16,643 bases of DNA, from contig JAUNXD010000014.1 in NCBI GenBank assembly GCA_030539985.1, positions 1 through 16,643 on the forward strand, in the 5' to 3' direction. Every line of letters starts with the position of its first letter. Within the stretch, counting starts at the first letter, position 1. The position numbers and the translations under genes are program-made. Source of the stretch: Methanobrevibacter sp. (GTDB lineage: Archaea; Methanobacteriota; Methanobacteria; Methanobacteriales; Methanobacteriaceae). Below the pieces are notes generated by a model. It had not been told where the DNA came from. It saw only the letters and a list, made by a program, of their open reading frames with translations, and did no database searches. This document shows positions 14,893-16,643 of the stretch, in pieces.

Positions 14893-15312
14893 ATGAGAAA
14901 ATCTAGATTAAGTTTATTCAAATCCACTTCTATGCTGATTTCTGTTGTTGGAATTATTATGATAATCTCGACAATTATTGTAGTGGCATATGTAGGTTAT
15001 AGTGTAGTTTCAACTGGAATTACTAATGAAATCTCCTCTGGAACTCAATATGATGAACTTGCAGAACTTCAATCCGAATACAGCAATTTGTCTGTGAAGT
15101 TCGATAGTGTCAAATCCACATATTATGCTGGCGGCGCTGATGACGTTAAGGTTTACAATGATGCAAAATTGGAGTTGACAAGAGCGAGTTTGGCTATTGA
15201 GAATGTTCAAAGTGCTCTTGATGCAGGTAAGCCATCTAATGAGGTTGACAGCAGGATTGAATTTGCAAAAGAAAAACTTGATACTGCCAATAAGGCGTAT
15301 AATAATTTATAA
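14893..15312 (+). CDS. Small membrane-anchored coiled-coil protein, function unknown
   Basis: 139 aa. Seen: a short basic N-terminus (MRKSRLSLFKS), one strong membrane helix (about 14-36, rich in Ile and Val), then about 100 hydrophilic residues rich in Glu, Lys, Ala and Ser with heptad-like spacing (for example YDELAELQSEYSNL and LELTRASLAIENVQSAL). The basic flank suggests the N-terminus is inside and the helical part outside. I do not recognise a family. A TTG six codons upstream is in frame, but ATG 14893 has GAGGT a few bases upstream and is preferred. It is divergent from MCM and convergent with the methyltransferase gene, with a single base between the two stop codons. Confidence 0.75.
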   Translation: MRKSRLSLFKSTSMLISVVGIIMIISTIIVVAYVGYSVVSTGITNEISSGTQYDELAELQSEYSNLSVKFDSVKSTYYAGGADDVKVYNDAKLELTRASLAIENVQSALDAGKPSNEVDSRIEFAKEKLDTANKAYNNL

Positions 15313-15313
15313 A

Positions 15314-15946
15314 TTACTTTCTTTTTCTCTTTTTTTTGTTAGGCATATATTCAAGGCCCACAACATACATTTCAGAACTTTTTTTACGTGAAGATGCAGG
15401 CTTTGTTGTTCTCACATGTCTGAATTTGCTTTTAAGGGAATCCAGCATCTCCTTATATTCGGGACCCTGAAACACTTTCATGACAAGGTTTCCTTTTGGT
15501 TCCAGGATATTTTCGGCTATTCCAATTACTGCATAAGTCAAATCGATTGATCTCAGTTGGTCAATATTTTTTATGCCGCTAAGTGATGGGGAGGCGTCAG
15601 ACATCACGACCTTTGCCTTTCCTCCGATTATATCCATTATCTTTTGCTGAACTTCTTCTGTTGTGAAATCCCCTCTGATTCCGTAATAGTTTTCTTCATG
15701 GAACTTTTTAAACCTGTTGAGGTCAACACCGACGACGATTCCCTCTTCGCCAACTTTCTCCAAAGCCACCTGTGACCATCCTCCAGGGGCGGCTCCAAGG
15801 TCCACTACGGTGTTTCCTTCTTTTATGAGTTTGTATTTTTTATCCAACTGTTTGAGTTTATATGATGCTCTTGAACGGTATTCTTCCTTTTTAGCTTTCT
15901 TATAATAGGGGTCGTTATGCTTTTCCATTTGCCATTTGCTTCCCAT
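15314..15946 (-). CDS. rlmE: RlmE/FtsJ-type ribosomal RNA 2'-O-methyltransferase
   Basis: A SAM-dependent methyltransferase of the RrmJ/FtsJ family, which 2'-O-methylates U2552 in the 23S rRNA A-loop in E. coli; the archaeal member probably acts at the equivalent site. The 210 residues have SAM motif I VDLGAAPGGWSQ (48-59) and GVDLNR (73-78). The catalytic tetrad K-D-K-E is complete: K30 (ASYKL), D117 (SDASP), K157 (MKVFQG) and E192 (SSEMYVV). The last residues, KKKRKRK, are a basic tail likely to contact RNA. The frame extends upstream to a TTG, but ATG 15946 is chosen: it has GAGGGAT just upstream, inside the end of the phosphodiesterase gene, and begins the family's conserved region. It starts one base after that gene's TGA, so the two are translationally close. 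Confidence 0.94.
   Translation of the reverse strand: MGSKWQMEKHNDPYYKKAKKEEYRSRASYKLKQLDKKYKLIKEGNTVVDLGAAPGGWSQVALEKVGEEGIVVGVDLNRFKKFHEENYYGIRGDFTTEEVQQKIMDIIGGKAKVVMSDASPSLSGIKNIDQLRSIDLTYAVIGIAENILEPKGNLVMKVFQGPEYKEMLDSLKSKFRHVRTTKPASSRKKSSEMYVVGLEYMPNKKKRKRK
15317..15340 (+). terminator. T-rich terminator for the 139-aa gene, inside the convergent rlmE
   Basis: From 5 nt after the plus-strand TAA, the plus strand is almost entirely T with a few C (T5 and T8 runs). It is the antisense of the codons for the KKKRKRK tail of the methyltransferase. Convergent genes with one base between them need terminators inside each other, and this stretch supplies one. Confidence 0.5.
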
Positions 15947-15947
15947 T

Positions 15948-16478
15948 TCAATCCCTCGGGTATTGGTCAAAATCAAGTGCGCTACATACTGGTGAGCCGA
16001 TTTTAATAATTTCCACATCAACTTCCTTATTGTTTATCTCAAGCAGCATTACAGTTCTGTCTGCAAGTCTTGGAACAATAGGGCTTCCGGGATTTAAAAG
16101 AAGAATCCCTTCTTTTTGCTCTATTTTAGGCTGATGGGAATGGCCTGAAACCAGAATGTTCACATCCAGTTCCTTTGCCAGATAAAGTAATTGGTCACTG
16201 TCAGCTCTAGGATACACTTCTCCGTGTATCACTCCGATTTTTAAACCTTCAACTTCAATAACTTTTGCTTTCGGCAAATCAATTCCATTAACTCTGTCCA
16301 TATTCCCTTGAACTGCCATTACTGGAGCCAGGGCTTCCAGTTCATCAATGACTCTGGGGGAGGTCAAATCTCCCGCATGTATTATCAGTTCAACATCGCT
16401 AAAAGTGTCAATAACTTTTTGAGGCAATACTCTTGCCCTGTCCGGAATATGTGTATCTGAAATTAATCCAATTAACAT
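15948..16478 (-). CDS. YfcE/MJ0936-family metallophosphoesterase (phosphodiesterase)
   Basis: A calcineurin-like metallophosphoesterase of 176 aa from ATG 16478; the MJ0936/YfcE family (about 165-185 aa) hydrolyses phosphodiesters using two divalent metals, and the natural substrate is not settled. All metal-ligand motifs are present, numbered from this start: SDTH (D8, H10), HAGD (D37), GNMD (N59), IHGE (H85) and GHSH (H113, H115), followed by NPGS. A TTG three codons upstream could extend the frame, but AAGGAT lies about 8 nt from the ATG and would be too close to the TTG, so 16478 is preferred. It is the first gene of a two-gene operon, followed one base later by the rRNA methyltransferase. 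Confidence 0.93.
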   Translation of the reverse strand: MLIGLISDTHIPDRARVLPQKVIDTFSDVELIIHAGDLTSPRVIDELEALAPVMAVQGNMDRVNGIDLPKAKVIEVEGLKIGVIHGEVYPRADSDQLLYLAKELDVNILVSGHSHQPKIEQKEGILLLNPGSPIVPRLADRTVMLLEINNKEVDVEIIKIGSPVCSALDFDQYPRD

Positions 16479-16520
16479 TGCTTTCAATCCTTATTTATTC
16501 AGTAAATATTTTGTCAATTA

Positions 16521-16536
16521 TCATTATTATATTTTC
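16521..16536 (-). promoter_or_regulatory. Promoter for the phosphodiesterase/methyltransferase operon
   Basis: On minus, GAAAATATAATAATGA carries purines followed by a TATA box about 50 nt upstream of ATG 16478. The predicted start site near 16503 gives a leader of about 25 nt that contains the AAGGAT ribosome-binding site. Inferred by eye. Confidence 0.4.
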
Positions 16537-16560
16537 AAATAAAAACTATTATAAATCGTT

Positions 16561-16580
16561 AAAAATATATCTATATATAT
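16561..16580 (+). promoter_or_regulatory. TATA region for the plus-strand gene at the right edge
   Basis: AAAAATATAT (16561-16570) followed by CTATATATAT (16571-16580), 23-42 nt upstream of the ATG. The first, with its start site about 25 nt downstream, would keep the GGAG ribosome-binding site (16591-16594) in a short leader. Confidence 0.5.
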
Positions 16581-16602
16581 CATTCTTTTAGGAGAAGATA
16601 AA

Positions 16603-16643
16603 ATGGGAGAAGTTAAAAAGGAAGATATTTTAGATATTTTGGC
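16603..16643 (+). CDS. Start of an unidentified gene, cut by the window edge
   Basis: Thirteen complete codons are visible: MGEVKKEDILDIL, then a partial codon (GC). GGAG lies 8 nt upstream of the ATG and a TATA region lies further up, so this is very probably a real gene start. The visible residues are too few to name a family. Confidence 0.6.
   Translation, partial: MGEVKKEDILDIL

Noticed and set aside
15947..16021. N-terminal extension of the rRNA methyltransferase to a TTG
   Set aside because: It would overlap the phosphodiesterase gene by 74 bases and add residues not typical of the family. The ATG at 15946 has a good ribosome-binding site.
1..16643. CRISPR arrays, tRNA or rRNA genes, insertion sequences, integrases or defence operons
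   Set aside because: No regularly spaced repeats, no cloverleaf-like gene and no transposase or nuclease-like product was seen on either strand. A covariance-model scan would be needed to exclude small RNAs.

Overview
The window looks like chromosomal DNA of a methanogenic archaeon of the order Methanobacteriales, most like Methanobrevibacter or Methanosphaera. The basis is an AT-rich sequence carrying archaeal-type informational genes (MCM helicase, aIF2-beta, NMD3, archaeal TyrRS). It also carries secreted Ig-like 'adhesin-like' proteins with a lysine-rich C-terminal domain, typical of gut Methanobacteriales. The genus is inferred, not proven.

Layout, left to right. (1) 1-3409, minus strand: two tandem U32-family proteins sharing an ATGA overlap; the promoter-distal one runs off the left edge. 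(2) 3489-4337, plus strand: thymidylate kinase and a small single-cluster ferredoxin-like protein, diverging from the U32 pair across a 79-bp gap with what looks like one shared TATA element. (3) 4364-7030, minus strand: a translation operon transcribed aIF2-beta, NMD3, TyrRS, 70-aa unknown protein. (4) 7286-12637, minus strand: two surface-protein genes. The first is intact (787 aa). The second is one long frame (948 codons) interrupted by a single in-frame TAG. (5) 12771-14780, minus strand: the replicative helicase MCM. (6) 14893-15312, plus strand: a small membrane-anchored coiled-coil protein of unknown function. (7) 15314-16478, minus strand: a YfcE/MJ0936-type phosphodiesterase followed by an RlmE/FtsJ-type rRNA 2'-O-methyltransferase. 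(8) 16603 to the end: the first codons of an unidentified plus-strand gene.

Most of the window is housekeeping information processing (replication, rRNA/tRNA modification, initiation, tRNA charging, dTTP synthesis). The surface-protein pair appears to sit inside an otherwise conserved MCM / aIF2-beta / NMD3 / TyrRS neighbourhood. I saw no tRNA, rRNA, CRISPR array, insertion sequence, integrase or defence system.

The most notable observations are the amber-interrupted surface protein, the extreme charge polarity of its intact neighbour, the translationally coupled U32 pair, and several compact promoter/terminator arrangements. Promoters and terminators were called by eye and are tentative.
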